Below are positions 38,808-45,905 of a stretch of 64,000 bases of DNA, piece after piece; the stretch's first letter is position 1, and the number at the start of each line of letters is the position of its first letter. The DNA is from a virus: positions 91,153 through 155,152 of IMG/VR virus record IMGVR_UViG_3300020182_000010; one strand, written 5' to 3'. A program made the position numbers and the translations under genes. A model generated the notes under the pieces. That model was given only the letters and a program-made list of their open reading frames with translations, was not told the origin of the DNA and did not search any database.

Positions 38808-39265
38808 CAATTTTGAGTATTCTCACTATCATCATCATAAAGTAATGCCTCAGCAGCACGATATTGGTTGTATAAATCTTTCAGTACTTCATATTTTTCA
38901 ATCATTTCGTGCTTTGGTTCTAGGATACATAGTCGCTTTTCTATTGCATCAAGCCGTCTCTCTGTTCGATCCTCGTGTGTTTCTATATTATCATGAAAAG
39001 TAAAAAGATCAAGGTCTATATTAACGGTTCCTTGACTTTGCATATTGGATGAGGATGAACTTGATGTAAAGTCTGATACATCATATGTAGTACTACCACT
39101 TGTGATTTTTATATTACTATCATCTTCGGATTGAAGGCTTAATACAAATTCATCAAAATCATCTACATCACTTTCAATTTTTGTTTCTTCTGAAATATGT
39201 TTTTTAATTTCCTTATCCCAATCAGTAATTGCTTCAATTGGATATTTTCCTTGTCCTGGTATCAT
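38807..39265 (-). CDS. Hypothetical acidic coiled protein, 152 aa
   Basis: I start at the ATG at 39263-39265, 1 nt after the phosphoribosyltransferase stop, with GGGAG upstream. The middle is acidic and disordered (ESDVDDFDEFVLSLQSEDDS, TSSSSSSNMQS). Residues 100-150 form a coiled coil (RTERRLDAIEKRLCILEPKHEMIEKYE). It resembles an adaptor or assembly protein. The family is not recognised. Confidence 0.55.
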   Translation of the reverse strand: MIPGQGKYPIEAITDWDKEIKKHISEETKIESDVDDFDEFVLSLQSEDDSNIKITSGSTTYDVSDFTSSSSSSNMQSQGTVNIDLDLFTFHDNIETHEDRTERRLDAIEKRLCILEPKHEMIEKYEVLKDLYNQYRAAEALLYDDDSENTQN

Positions 39266-39266
39266 A

Positions 39267-39764
39267 TTATGTCTCCCATGGAAATTGCACCCAGCAGTCC
39301 TCTTCGTCAGAAAATTCATTACTCCAATAATCGGTATCTACAATTGAATTGGGACTACTGAGCAATGCGCTAAATCTAACATTATTGTGCCACACCTGCC
39401 CCCATCTTTCGTCTGATGGTAAACAACTTGCTTGCCAATCTTTCATAATCCATTCCATCGCATCTCCGCCACGATTTATATCATCTAAGATTAAGATATT
39501 CTTTGGATCTTTTTCATAACCAAATGCATCTTCTGCCATCCAACAATTACTTTCGGTATTCTCTTCTAACCCATTTGCTGCTAGTTGTACACATAATGTA
39601 TGCATTGGTATCTCAGTCATATGAGAAAGCATAACGGCAGGAACAAGACCGCCACGTGTGATTCCTATAATGTAGTCTGGACGCCAGTTATCTTTGTACA
39701 TATCCATTGCAATATCTTGTACGGCAGAGTTAATTTTTGACCAATCGTATGTGATAAGTTTCAT
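39267..39764 (-). CDS. Phosphoribosyltransferase-like protein
   Basis: The protein has 165 residues from the ATG at 39762-39764, which overlaps the upstream stop (ATGA). I-I-G-I-T-R-G-G-L-V near residue 35 is the PPi loop. N-I-L-I-L-D-D-I-N-R-G-G-D-A near residue 85 is the PRPP-binding motif of type I phosphoribosyltransferases. The long C-terminal segment with several Trp is unusual. It probably handles a nucleobase in salvage; the base cannot be assigned. Similar proteins occur in T4-like cyanophages. Confidence 0.75.
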   Translation of the reverse strand: MKLITYDWSKINSAVQDIAMDMYKDNWRPDYIIGITRGGLVPAVMLSHMTEIPMHTLCVQLAANGLEENTESNCWMAEDAFGYEKDPKNILILDDINRGGDAMEWIMKDWQASCLPSDERWGQVWHNNVRFSALLSSPNSIVDTDYWSNEFSDEEDCWVQFPWET

Positions 39765-39967
39765 GTATCTGTTTCCACTTCTACTATTTTTCGTAAACTC
39801 CATCCACCGTTATTATCTTCATTCCATTCAAGTTCAGTATTCTCATCCCATCCAAGGTGAGATAACAAATCCTCCGGTAAGTATATAAACAATTCTCCTG
39901 TTTCCGGATCCTCATATACAGTTGATGTATTGCTTAATAGTTTACTTGATGCTTTCATAGTACTCAT
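39761..39967 (-). CDS. AbrB/MazE-like small DNA-binding protein
   Basis: The protein has 68 residues. Y-E-D-P-E-T-G-E-L-F-I-Y-L-P-E-D-L-L followed by L-G-W-D-E-N-T-E-L-E-W is the swapped-hairpin pattern of AbrB-type proteins (D...G...LP...L.L..GD.l...). It is probably a dimeric transcription factor, or an antitoxin-like fold without its toxin. It overlaps both neighbours by 4 nt. Confidence 0.65.
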   Translation of the reverse strand: MSTMKASSKLLSNTSTVYEDPETGELFIYLPEDLLSHLGWDENTELEWNEDNNGGWSLRKIVEVETDT

Positions 39968-40641
39968 AGTCCTGCCCTTTCTAATACTTCACTAACAAAT
40001 TGCACATCATCTTTTCTTACTGAAAACTTTTTGGTCCAAAATGTAGGTTCTAAATATTCATTTATTAAGTTTAATTCATGTTCATTAAAATTTGCCATTG
40101 CTTCGCTACAACTGTAGCAATTAAAAATAATCCAAGGGCTGATGCGTCCGGATTTGATCCAATGTATGAGACGCGGCTTACTAATCTCCCTAAAGAATGC
40201 ATTATACGGTCTATCATATTCCCTACTCCATTGTTGCATTAATAATATACCACGTTCAACTGCACGTTCTGCAGTTTCTTTTTTATTTAACTCACGAATA
40301 TAAGTCTCATAAACTGCATCACTACACCATTTATCTAAATGAACACTATTATTGATAACAAAATCAATAAATTTCTCTGGATCAATTGCATTAATATCTA
40401 AAATGTGCCTACCAAATTTAGTAAATGCAGTATAGTAATTAGATTTTGAAAATTCTTCGTATGATTTTTCTTTAGTTTTTATACCTTGTGTTAACTTATA
40501 AAATTGATTATATGCTATATGTCCTAGTCTAACATATTTAGCATCTTTATTTAACCAACGTCTTTTCGGTTCACAGAGATGAACTGAGAGAGTCTTTTCC
40601 TTTTTAAAGGACTTTTTACAATATTGGCATTCAAAACTCAT
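39964..40641 (-). CDS. C2H2-type zinc-finger protein, conserved in T4-like phages
   Basis: The protein has 225 residues. F-E-C-Q-Y-C-K-K-S-F then L-S-V-H-L-C forms a C2HC finger at residues 3-24. The remaining part is helical, without an enzyme motif (LGHIAYNQFYKLTQG, DAVYETYIRELNKKETAERAVERGILLMQQW, RLIHWIKSGRISPWIIFNC). From memory the family is common and unnamed in marine T4-like phages. A role in DNA or RNA binding during replication is likely from the finger and setting. Confidence 0.65.
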   Translation of the reverse strand: MSFECQYCKKSFKKEKTLSVHLCEPKRRWLNKDAKYVRLGHIAYNQFYKLTQGIKTKEKSYEEFSKSNYYTAFTKFGRHILDINAIDPEKFIDFVINNSVHLDKWCSDAVYETYIRELNKKETAERAVERGILLMQQWSREYDRPYNAFFREISKPRLIHWIKSGRISPWIIFNCYSCSEAMANFNEHELNLINEYLEPTFWTKKFSVRKDDVQFVSEVLERAGL

Positions 40642-41044
40642 AAGGGCATTCTGTTTCTTCTATAGTAAAGCCACCTTCAATCCAGAACTCAGGATCATCC
40701 CCATCATCGAATCCATTATCATATAGATAATTAATACCTTCGTCATGATAATTATTTATAAAATCATTATAATCTTTTGCTTCGTACTCTTCACCAGTTT
40801 CTAAATTGTAAAAAATGAATTCATCTGTGCCACTATTCAATGCATTAACCATTGGTTCATCAAATTCTGCATATACATCAACCGTTTCTTCAGTGTGGGA
40901 AACTATACCGTCATGTCCAATATCAAAAGATCCCCATTTCCAGTTAGTATCTATTTTCAATCCGGTATTTGTCTCTTTATTAATGAAATATTGTATTTCA
41001 CTAATGCCCCACTTTTGTACGTTCTGAATATGATACCAATTCAT
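40631..41044 (-). CDS. Acidic hypothetical protein, 137 aa
   Basis: The protein is strand-rich and acidic (IDTNWKWGSFDIGHDGIVSHTEE, DEFIFYNLETGEEYEAKDYND), with a very acidic C-terminus (YDNGFDDGDDPEFWIEGG). No family is recognised. It overlaps the upstream gene by 4 nt and the zinc-finger gene by 11 nt. Confidence 0.55.
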   Translation of the reverse strand: MNWYHIQNVQKWGISEIQYFINKETNTGLKIDTNWKWGSFDIGHDGIVSHTEETVDVYAEFDEPMVNALNSGTDEFIFYNLETGEEYEAKDYNDFINNYHDEGINYLYDNGFDDGDDPEFWIEGGFTIEETECPYEF

Positions 41045-41523
41045 TTTTTCTTCTTTCGCTTTGTTTTACCAAAAATTTCATCTATAGATTTATCATCTAT
41101 TCCTATATTAATTGCCATACGTTTTATATCTGTGTCTGTGTTTATGTTACGATACAATTCAATTTCATCTGCCTTCATATGTGGGTATGTATCTCTAATA
41201 AACTCAGATATAGTATCCTTCTTTTTGTTAGAGTTAGGAGGCTTGATCCATTCGTGATATTGCTTCTTACCACTACCAGTTAAACACATTAGTTTCCATA
41301 TTAGTTCATCATGTTTATACAAATCTACATAATGCTTGTTGACAAACTCATTAGTTGCAAGTATTGCTTCCTCTGCGTATGCACCCTTAATACTGCTAGT
41401 ATAACGTAAAAATAGCCAACTACTCCATTGCTTCTTATCATCATCAGACAAACGTGAATACCAATCATAATCACGGCGGTCTATAGCATTAAGAATATCA
41501 TTCAATGGAAGTTTATCGGCCAT
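41041..41523 (-). CDS. Possible clamp-loader small subunit (gp62-like)
   Basis: The protein has 160 residues. I start at the ATG at 41521-41523 behind GAGGAGC. Residues 1-60 (PLNDILNAIDRRDYDWYSRLSDDDKKQW) are helical. L-I-W-K-L-M-C-L-T-G-S-G-K-K-Q-Y-H-E-W-I near residue 83 faintly recalls the segment L..LIGSG...H..YL of T4 gp62. The basic end is GKTKRKKKK. The resemblance is weak. The ATPase partner gp44 is not in the window, so the call is tentative. Confidence 0.35.
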   Translation of the reverse strand: MADKLPLNDILNAIDRRDYDWYSRLSDDDKKQWSSWLFLRYTSSIKGAYAEEAILATNEFVNKHYVDLYKHDELIWKLMCLTGSGKKQYHEWIKPPNSNKKKDTISEFIRDTYPHMKADEIELYRNINTDTDIKRMAINIGIDDKSIDEIFGKTKRKKKK

Positions 41524-41740
41524 TCTCTGCTCCTCTTGGCGGTGCGATGTATTTGCCACCATTTATGAATATAAACATACTACAAATCTTCTTAGATGTA
41601 AAGTAAAAACAGTCATTATTATCAAAATATTCTACACTCCACTCTGTTGATTGCAATGATTGTTCACACCATTTGACTGCATTTTTCGTGTCACTATAAT
41701 TAACTATTAATACACGATGTAATGTATTAAAAGAAATCAT
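41513..41740 (-). CDS. Hypothetical protein, 75 aa
   Basis: A small alpha/beta-looking protein (RVLIVNYSDTKNAVKWCEQSLQS, WSVEYFDNNDCFYFTSKKICSMFIFI) with four Cys not arranged as a finger. It overlaps both neighbours (14 and 11 bp). The family is not recognised. Confidence 0.5.
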   Translation of the reverse strand: MISFNTLHRVLIVNYSDTKNAVKWCEQSLQSTEWSVEYFDNNDCFYFTSKKICSMFIFINGGKYIAPPRGAENGR

Positions 41741-42227
41741 AACTACTTAATACATCCGGAATGCGATTAAGGTCTTTTACAAAATAAGCACACTTGGGTT
41801 TATCACCGTATTCTAATGGGATAGCAAGAATGTGTCCATATTTTAGTTTAGGAAAAAACCATTTTACATCTGCAAATACGTTGTTAATTTTTATTGGTTG
41901 CCAATCCATTGTAAATCCGGCTAATGGATTAGTTAAAATTGTATCAAAACTACGTTCATTAATACTTGTTAATGGTACAAATTCTAAATCTCCTATATCT
42001 CTATGTCCAATTAGAATATTCCAATCAATTGGCATTTCAATTTTATGGTCACCTATTGTCATTGCTATACTAGGCGCTTCAAACGTTTCAATAAAAACTA
42101 AAGGAATGAAGTAAAAATCCGGATCTGCTTTATCTGTTACATCCATTACACAATATCGAATATCTTCTATTTCCTCGGGCAGACTGTTCATTTCAAAACA
42201 GCGATTTTCTGGTGTTAATATTTTCAT
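41727..42227 (-). CDS. Conserved T4-like phage protein next to uvsW, 166 aa
   Basis: The strand-rich protein holds P-S-I-A-M-T-I-G-D-H-K-I-E-M-P-I-D-W-N-I, then DLEFVPLTSINERSFDTILT and YGHILAIPLEYGDKP, C-A-Y-F-V-K-D. These segments look like those of an unnamed family in marine T4-like phages. It has no enzyme motif. The TAATG link to uvsW upstream suggests joint regulation; a repression or sensing role is conceivable. Confidence 0.6.
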   Translation of the reverse strand: MKILTPENRCFEMNSLPEEIEDIRYCVMDVTDKADPDFYFIPLVFIETFEAPSIAMTIGDHKIEMPIDWNILIGHRDIGDLEFVPLTSINERSFDTILTNPLAGFTMDWQPIKINNVFADVKWFFPKLKYGHILAIPLEYGDKPKCAYFVKDLNRIPDVLSSYDFF

Positions 42228-43672
42228 TAGTATTTTACCTTTTCTATGCTGAATGGATATTCGGCATCTTTATAGAATTTCTTTCTTTCGGTTAAATGTC
42301 TTTTTGAGAATCTACATCGACTGGTGACATCCCAGATTTGAACAAAATCTTTATCTTTTGCCACACGGACACCACGACCGATAGACTGAATAACCCGCAC
42401 AAAAGACTTGCCAGGCTCCAAAAGAACCATGTTGAATATGCGAGGGATGTTAATACCAACGGCGGCAACACCGTAAGTAGCAATAGTGATTGAATTGGTA
42501 CCTTCATTTATTTCCTTATATGCTGTTTTCCTATCATCAGATTTCATAGAACCTTGTACAAAATCTGCTTCTGGAATTAGCTCCTGTAATGCTTGTCCTG
42601 AATTAATACGCCCAGTTAAAACTAGGGTATTTCCTGTTTGTGATATTTCTTTAATTAAGTTGGCTAAATATTCTTGTCGTTTTTTATCCTCTAACAAAAA
42701 TTTAAGTTCACTTTGATAATCAGTATATGACTGTGTTTCTTGTGTTTGAACAACATTTACATGACAATTGGATAATACACCAATATCTTGTAAATCTTTG
42801 GCCGCTAGTCGATTTACGATATCTCCCAGACTGGCACGTATGGTAGCAAACTCATGATCGGACTTGGGAATAGTCCCTGTTAATCCCCAACGCAACGGAA
42901 CACGTGAAAATACACTTGTTAACAAATCTTTTAGTACATCAGCCTTTGCTTGATGTACTTCGTCTACTATTACGCAACATACATCTTCAATAAAGTCCAT
43001 GATGTTGTCTTCGCCTTTTTTAGTTTTCTTTAGCAAGGAATTGAGGGATTGCCATGTACAGATGGTGTGGGTTTTTCCAATATCTTTCCTATCACCGAAG
43101 TAAACACCAGCATCTAACCCACAGTTTAGATAGTCTTCTTCGGTCTGCCGTACCAAGTCCTTATTTGGTACAATAACAATTGAACGCCCATACTTTTCTA
43201 CTAATTTAGACATAGTGGCAGTCATAATAGTTTTACCGGCACCTGTAGCAATCTCTTGTAGAGCCTGTGGTGCTTCTAAAAACTTATTAACAACGGCAAC
43301 CTGATAATCACGAAGGCGAATAGGTTCACCTTCCGCTGGATGTCCTTCAGGCCAACATGTATCACCCCAAAATTCATCATCAATTGTATCAAATTCTAGT
43401 TCAATATGTTCACGCCTATCATCAATGTCAATCTCATATCCAGAACTCATAATTATAGGTAAAAGATCATCTAATAAATTTAGATAAGTTCTGCCACCTA
43501 CATCACAAAATCTAACCGTTCCGTCCCATCGTCCCAATTTATAAGCAGGCATATGGTATGCATGTGGCAATAAAAACTTTAACTTATCACTACACTTACG
43601 GCGTGTTGCAGGATCAAGTCCTTCTAACTTTACGTTTACTTCGTCTTTTATTAAGATTGTACATTTTTTCAT
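42227..43672 (-). CDS. uvsW: UvsW-type superfamily 2 helicase
   Basis: The protein has 481 residues. After an N-terminal DNA-binding part, E-I-A-T-G-A-G-K-T-I near residue 140 is motif I, C-V-I-V-D-E-V-H near residue 235 is motif II (DEVH) and W-G-L-T-G-T near residue 265 is motif III. I-A-T-Y-G-V-A-A-V-G-I and V-I-Q-S-I-G-R-G-V-R complete the second motor domain. UvsW resolves recombination intermediates and R-loops, switching T4 from origin-dependent to recombination-dependent replication. Its promoter is of the leaderless type. Confidence 0.9.
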   Translation of the reverse strand: MKKCTILIKDEVNVKLEGLDPATRRKCSDKLKFLLPHAYHMPAYKLGRWDGTVRFCDVGGRTYLNLLDDLLPIIMSSGYEIDIDDRREHIELEFDTIDDEFWGDTCWPEGHPAEGEPIRLRDYQVAVVNKFLEAPQALQEIATGAGKTIMTATMSKLVEKYGRSIVIVPNKDLVRQTEEDYLNCGLDAGVYFGDRKDIGKTHTICTWQSLNSLLKKTKKGEDNIMDFIEDVCCVIVDEVHQAKADVLKDLLTSVFSRVPLRWGLTGTIPKSDHEFATIRASLGDIVNRLAAKDLQDIGVLSNCHVNVVQTQETQSYTDYQSELKFLLEDKKRQEYLANLIKEISQTGNTLVLTGRINSGQALQELIPEADFVQGSMKSDDRKTAYKEINEGTNSITIATYGVAAVGINIPRIFNMVLLEPGKSFVRVIQSIGRGVRVAKDKDFVQIWDVTSRCRFSKRHLTERKKFYKDAEYPFSIEKVKY

Positions 43673-43678
43673 AATAAT

Positions 43679-43707
43679 ATAATAACACTTTTATCGGTTC
43701 AAGTCAA
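43679..43707 (-). promoter_or_regulatory. Leaderless-type promoter, uvsW
   Basis: TTGACT (43707-43702), 17 nt, TATTAT (43684-43679). The -10 ends 6 nt before the ATG at 43672. Confidence 0.65.
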
Positions 43708-43740
43708 GAAAAAACAGACATCCATTAGATGCCTGCTTTT
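43708..43740 (-). terminator. Rho-independent terminator
   Basis: CAGGCATC-TAAT-GGATGTCTG, an 8-bp stem, followed by six T on the minus strand and then CTTGACT. It ends the AAA ATPase transcript. Confidence 0.8.
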
Positions 43741-43756
43741 GAAATTTTAATATAGA

Positions 43757-44731
43757 CTACACCCGTTTCATACATGTAGTTTCTGCTAATCGCTTCCAAC
43801 GTGCAGGACTTAACTTACACAAGTCAGCCAACTTCTGAGCCATGCGAAGTGAAATTTCACGCATTTTTGCTTGATTATCTTCCAGGAATGTTACAATATC
43901 AACTTCCTGTTCTTTAGTCAAACCTTTCTGATCGAACAACCCACCATCACGTGCAATCTGTTTTATGCGCAAGATTTTTTCGCGTGTTGTATCCATAGTC
44001 AAATCAAGATAGTGACAGCGTGACATAATAGCCCCGAGGTGATCTTTGATTTTTGTTGAACGTACATTGTCGAATTTCAAGTTAGTGATAAAGATTACAG
44101 AACCTTTGAACTCAAAACGATCAGGAACACCTTCACGGCGCAAGAAATGCGAGTCTGAATTCCAAGAGATATAACGTTTCTTGCCACTATCAAGTGCAGC
44201 TTTAAGAATGTTTAGTGCATTCTCGTCAAACAAGATGCTATCACAGTCATCCAAAACAACGATGTTCTTTGCATCTGAATACTTGTAAAGCATTGCATAC
44301 AAACCAATCGGTGACATTGTGCCTTTGACAAATGTGTGACGAAGCGGATTGTCTGCCATTAAATCAAACAGTGAATCTTTCTCAAGTATTTGCTCAACAC
44401 CATATGTTTTGCCAATACCAGGAGGTCCAGATACCACCATACCACGCACGATACCATCACATGTTGCTACAGTCATTTCATCTAATATAGCAAAACGTTC
44501 CGCAATGCGATCCATAACCTCAACATCAGTCTCACGATGAAATGATACAACCTCAACGTTTTCAGGCTGTACTTTTACTCGCATTTTTGAACGTTTAAAT
44601 TCTGTTTCACTTGCATCAACTGTTATGAAATTTGTACCATTTTTTGCTTGTTTCATTTCAGAAACTACAGGAAAAATACCTGTTACTTCTTCATTGCGAT
44701 AAAATCCGTTTGTTATTTGAACTACTGACAT
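43757..44731 (-). CDS. AAA+ ATPase of T4-like phages
   Basis: The protein has 324 residues. V-S-G-P-P-G-I-G-K-T-Y near residue 100 is Walker A. N-I-V-V-L-D-D-C-D-S near residue 148 is Walker B, G-S-V-I-F-I-T-N sensor 1 and the M-S-R-C-H-Y region contains the Arg finger. The N-terminal 85 residues are beta-rich (TNFITVDASETEF, SKMRVKVQPENVEVV). It is not clamp-loader gp44, which lacks this N-terminal part; it resembles an unnamed single AAA ATPase of marine T4-like phages. It has its own GAATC-type promoter and terminator. Confidence 0.8.
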   Translation of the reverse strand: MSVVQITNGFYRNEEVTGIFPVVSEMKQAKNGTNFITVDASETEFKRSKMRVKVQPENVEVVSFHRETDVEVMDRIAERFAILDEMTVATCDGIVRGMVVSGPPGIGKTYGVEQILEKDSLFDLMADNPLRHTFVKGTMSPIGLYAMLYKYSDAKNIVVLDDCDSILFDENALNILKAALDSGKKRYISWNSDSHFLRREGVPDRFEFKGSVIFITNLKFDNVRSTKIKDHLGAIMSRCHYLDLTMDTTREKILRIKQIARDGGLFDQKGLTKEQEVDIVTFLEDNQAKMREISLRMAQKLADLCKLSPARWKRLAETTCMKRV

Positions 44732-44761
44732 TTACGTTTCCTCTTTGTGATTACTAACTTA

Positions 44762-44790
44762 GTTATAAACTGATTCTCTTATAATGTCAA
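44762..44790 (-). promoter_or_regulatory. GANTC-spacer promoter, AAA ATPase
   Basis: TTGACA (44790-44785), spacer TTATAAGA-GAATC-AGTT, TATAAC (44767-44762). The leader has GAGGAAAC before the ATG. Confidence 0.8.
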
Positions 44791-44798
44791 GTATCTAT

Positions 44799-45050
44799 TT
44801 ACCGATGCCTCCAAGGTTCAGCCAAATCTGCTAAGTGCCGTTGGTAATTATTATAGGAAATTGTATAATCTTGCCAAGAACTATATGTATATGTTTCAGG
44901 ACCAACTTTATTATTCCGTGATTCTGCAGATGCACGTGCCATTTTTTCACCATATGGATACCAATCGACCAATTCTTTAGTATCAGATGTGTACACAACA
45001 AAAATAGGATAACCCTTTTTGACTTCAGTTTTTAGTTTTTCAATATTCAT
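44799..45050 (-). CDS. Hypothetical protein, 83 aa
   Basis: Residues 1-30 are a helix followed by a strand (EKLKTEVKKGYPIFVVYTSD). A middle part (DWYPYGEKMARASAESRNN) and an aromatic end (SSWQDYTISYNNYQRHLADLAEPW) follow. No family is recognised. The ATG follows the stop of the 56-aa gene by 2 nt; three genes share the transcript from 45653. Confidence 0.55.
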   Translation of the reverse strand: MNIEKLKTEVKKGYPIFVVYTSDTKELVDWYPYGEKMARASAESRNNKVGPETYTYSSWQDYTISYNNYQRHLADLAEPWRHR

Positions 45051-45052
45051 TA

Positions 45053-45223
45053 TTAAACCCTAGACAATTCAAAATAACAATCGGCAACAAGTTGTATAGC
45101 ATTATCACCATATCGTTCTCTTACTTTATCATATACGGTCTCTACATCTTTACCAGAATTGATTAACTGCTGTGCAAAATTTTGCACTTCCATTCGGAAA
45201 CTTTTAGTGATTGGAGTATTCAT
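45053..45223 (-). CDS. Small protein, 56 aa
   Basis: The ATG at 45221-45223 shares a base with the stop of the upstream gene (TAATG). The protein (MNTPITKSFRMEVQNFAQQL, then SGKDVETVYDKVRERYGDNAIQLVADCYFEL) is helical with a clear amphipathic pattern, like a small DNA-binding or protein-binding helical bundle. No family is recognised. Confidence 0.7.
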   Translation of the reverse strand: MNTPITKSFRMEVQNFAQQLINSGKDVETVYDKVRERYGDNAIQLVADCYFELSRV

Positions 45224-45621
45224 TATGCTGCTTCTTTCATTTCACTACGATAGTTGTATGGTTTATCCCATTTACCACAGTTTATATCAATGTAAAAGTC
45301 GTGGTCAAAATAATCAATTTGTGAATTGCTGTTGTTGTAGTAACCAGTTGATTTGATTGCTACAAGCAAATCGCCATAGAAACGTTTAATTATCGGATCG
45401 TTAGCATTTTCCTCACACCAGTAGTGGTTAACTTGCAGATTATCACCAGAGATACCTGCATCACCCAGTAGGTCAAGCGGTCCGCCCCAAAGATTGACAA
45501 CCAATGAACTATGATTATCAACGCCAACAGTTACTTCTCTACCAGTAAATCCATATGATTTACACACTATTTTAACATTTTTTGCAATTACTTTTTTGCG
45601 GTCCTGAGAAATATAAGCCAT
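45223..45621 (-). CDS. Hypothetical protein, 132 aa
   Basis: I start at the ATG at 45619-45621, with AAAAGGAC 8 nt upstream; a GTG lies 18 nt earlier. The sequence is strand-rich (VIAKNVKIVCKSYGFTGREVTVGVDNHSSLVVNLWGG is split by turns), followed by a helical centre (NDPIIKRFYGDLLVAIKSTGYYNNS) and an acidic aromatic C-terminus (IDYFDHDFYIDINCGKW). The family is not recognised. It is first gene of a three-gene, GAATC-promoted unit. Confidence 0.6.
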   Translation of the reverse strand: MAYISQDRKKVIAKNVKIVCKSYGFTGREVTVGVDNHSSLVVNLWGGPLDLLGDAGISGDNLQVNHYWCEENANDPIIKRFYGDLLVAIKSTGYYNNSNSQIDYFDHDFYIDINCGKWDKPYNYRSEMKEAA

Positions 45622-45652
45622 ATTGTTAGTCCTTTTCACTGATTACTATTAT

Positions 45653-45681
45653 AATATAAAGTGATTCGCTATATTTGTCAA
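45653..45681 (-). promoter_or_regulatory. GANTC-spacer promoter
   Basis: TTGACA (45681-45676), spacer AATATAGC-GAATC-ACTT, TATATT (45658-45653). Confidence 0.8.
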
Positions 45682-45686
45682 CCTTT

Positions 45687-45782
45687 TTATGACAGGATAA
45701 CGCAAAAAATACCAATAATAGTTGTAACGGTCATAATTTCAGAAGTTAAAGTTACCATTCCATTTTTAAGTACATTCAACAT
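45687..45782 (-). CDS. Tiny membrane protein, 31 aa
   Basis: The ATG at 45780-45782 has AGGG 8 nt upstream. The protein (MLNVLKNGMVTLTSEIMTVT followed by TIIGIFCVILS) has a hydrophobic C-terminal half able to span the membrane once. It lies in a separate unit with its own GAATC-type promoter directly after the nrdB terminator, so the phage invests in expressing it. Upstream ATG at 45797 has no ribosome binding site. Confidence 0.6.
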   Translation of the reverse strand: MLNVLKNGMVTLTSEIMTVTTIIGIFCVILS

Positions 45783-45816
45783 TTTTAAAGCCCTCATTGT
45801 TGCTATCTATACATAC

Positions 45817-45845
45817 TTTATATAATGATTCGTTTAAGATGTCAA
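45817..45845 (-). promoter_or_regulatory. GANTC-spacer promoter
   Basis: TTGACA (45845-45840), spacer TCTTAAAC-GAATC-ATTA, TATAAA (45822-45817); start joined to the nrdB terminator. Confidence 0.8.
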
Positions 45846-45885
45846 GAAAAAAGCGCAACAAAAAATGCTGCGCTTTCAATAATCT
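45846..45885 (-). terminator. Rho-independent terminator, nrdAB operon
   Basis: AAAGCGCA-G-CA paired with TG-TTGCGCTTT around a T-rich loop, followed by six T on the minus strand and CTTGACA. Confidence 0.75.
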
Positions 45886-45905
45886 ATAAAATAGTTTACA
45901 GTAAG

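Noticed and set aside
43757-44731. Clamp loader ATPase gp44 for the AAA+ gene
   Set aside because: The protein has an added beta-rich N-terminal part and lies in a single-gene unit with its own promoter, unlike the sliding-clamp cluster of T4-like phages.
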